From: an uncultured Erythrobacteraceae bacterium
GTDB lineage: Bacteria > Pseudomonadota > Alphaproteobacteria > Sphingomonadales > Sphingomonadaceae
Length of the DNA stretch: 6,111 nt
Direction of reading: 5' to 3'
NCBI GenBank assembly: GCA_950071875.1
Contig: CATMNW010000166.1
Coordinates: 1 to 6,111, forward strand
The notes under the pieces are model-generated. The model did no database searches. It was not told the DNA's origin and saw nothing but the letters and a program-made list of their open reading frames with translations. The translations under genes and the position numbers were made by a program. Position 1 is the first letter of the stretch. Each line of letters starts with the position of its first letter. This document shows positions 5,843 through 6,111 of the stretch, piece by piece.

Positions 5843-6111
5843 ATGCATGAGAAGATTAGGCCGCATCATTTGGAGCGGAAGGCAATCCTGCATGTGCGCC
5901 AGTCGTCCGCCCATCAGGTGCTGCACAATCACGAGAGCGGCACACTTCAATATGCCCGTCCACGGTCGTCTGACGGCGCTCGGTTGGTTTCGCATCGACA
6001 CGATCGACGACGATCTCGGCCGCTCTGCCGCCGGCGGCGTCGCACGCGCTGGGTTCGACCGGATGGTCGCGGAAGTCTGCCTCGGCAAGGTTGGAGCGGT
6101 GCGGCACGAGG
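5843..6111 (+). pseudogene. Large serine recombinase (resolvase family), frameshifted, runs off window
   Basis: The N-terminal catalytic domain of a serine site-specific recombinase is readable in two frames. The first piece (5843-5956) reads MHEKIRPHHLERKAIL, then HVRQSS with the presumed catalytic Ser21, and ends SGTLQYA. The second piece (5967-6101) continues in another frame with RLTALGWFRIDTIDDDLGRS and then AAGGVARAGFDRMVAEVCLGKVGAV, including the DDDLGRS segment conserved in this family. The switch lies near 5957-5966. Immediately after GAV the frame seems to shift again: one extra base would give the expected A-A-R. The usual Tyr before the active site is His17. With at least one and probably two frameshifts it should be inactive. 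Such recombinases mobilise integrative elements and phage-like islands. The downstream part lies outside the window. Confidence 0.8.

Noticed and set aside
5777..6107. Minus-strand open frames of 83-103 codons at the right end
   Set aside because: They are antisense to the recombinase relic, whose plus-strand translation clearly matches a known family.
1..6111. CRISPR array, tRNA, rRNA, riboswitch or toxin-antitoxin pair
   Set aside because: No regularly spaced repeats, cloverleaf or rRNA-like sequence was seen, and the XRE domain has no adjacent toxin-like partner; the neighbouring gene is a stress protein.

Overview
The window is GC-rich, with long open frames on both strands. Its protein families (a SlyA-like MarR, an EmrA/EmrB-type pump, a CecR-like TetR, a short XRE domain with a FINENGGGPGVR tail, and IS3 and serine-recombinase relics) suggest an alphaproteobacterium of the Rhizobiales or Sphingomonadales type. 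That assignment is inferred from family resemblance; no rRNA or other taxonomic marker is present.

Left part (64-3952, all minus strand). This is a drug-efflux operon read from right to left: a SlyA-like MarR repressor (TTG start at 3952), an HlyD/EmrA membrane-fusion protein (best start 3525, one base after the MarR stop), a DHA2-family (EmrB/QacA) transporter that overlaps the HlyD gene by 17 bases, then after 107 bases a TetR regulator of CecR type. The first three genes are packed as in emrRAB. The TetR C-terminus looks frameshifted or truncated.

Middle part (3953-5330, plus strand). A 70-base divergent control region holds a perfect 13-base palindrome, a likely MarR operator. It is followed by a single-domain universal stress protein and, 6 bases later, an unusual 274-aa regulator that carries a complete MarR winged-helix domain followed in the same frame by an XRE helix-turn-helix domain.

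Right part (5331-6111). This is a graveyard of mobile DNA. It holds the 3' end of a decayed IS3-family transposase (minus strand, pieces in three frames) with its probable terminal repeat, and then the start of a frameshifted large serine recombinase (plus strand) that runs off the window. Neither leaves a meaningful intact open frame.

How the parts fit: the SlyA-like MarR probably represses its own efflux operon and may also control the divergent stress-protein/fusion-regulator pair through the shared palindrome. Four DNA-binding domains in three proteins surround one tripartite pump. The best candidate for something undescribed is the MarR-XRE fusion; the rest are recognisable families.
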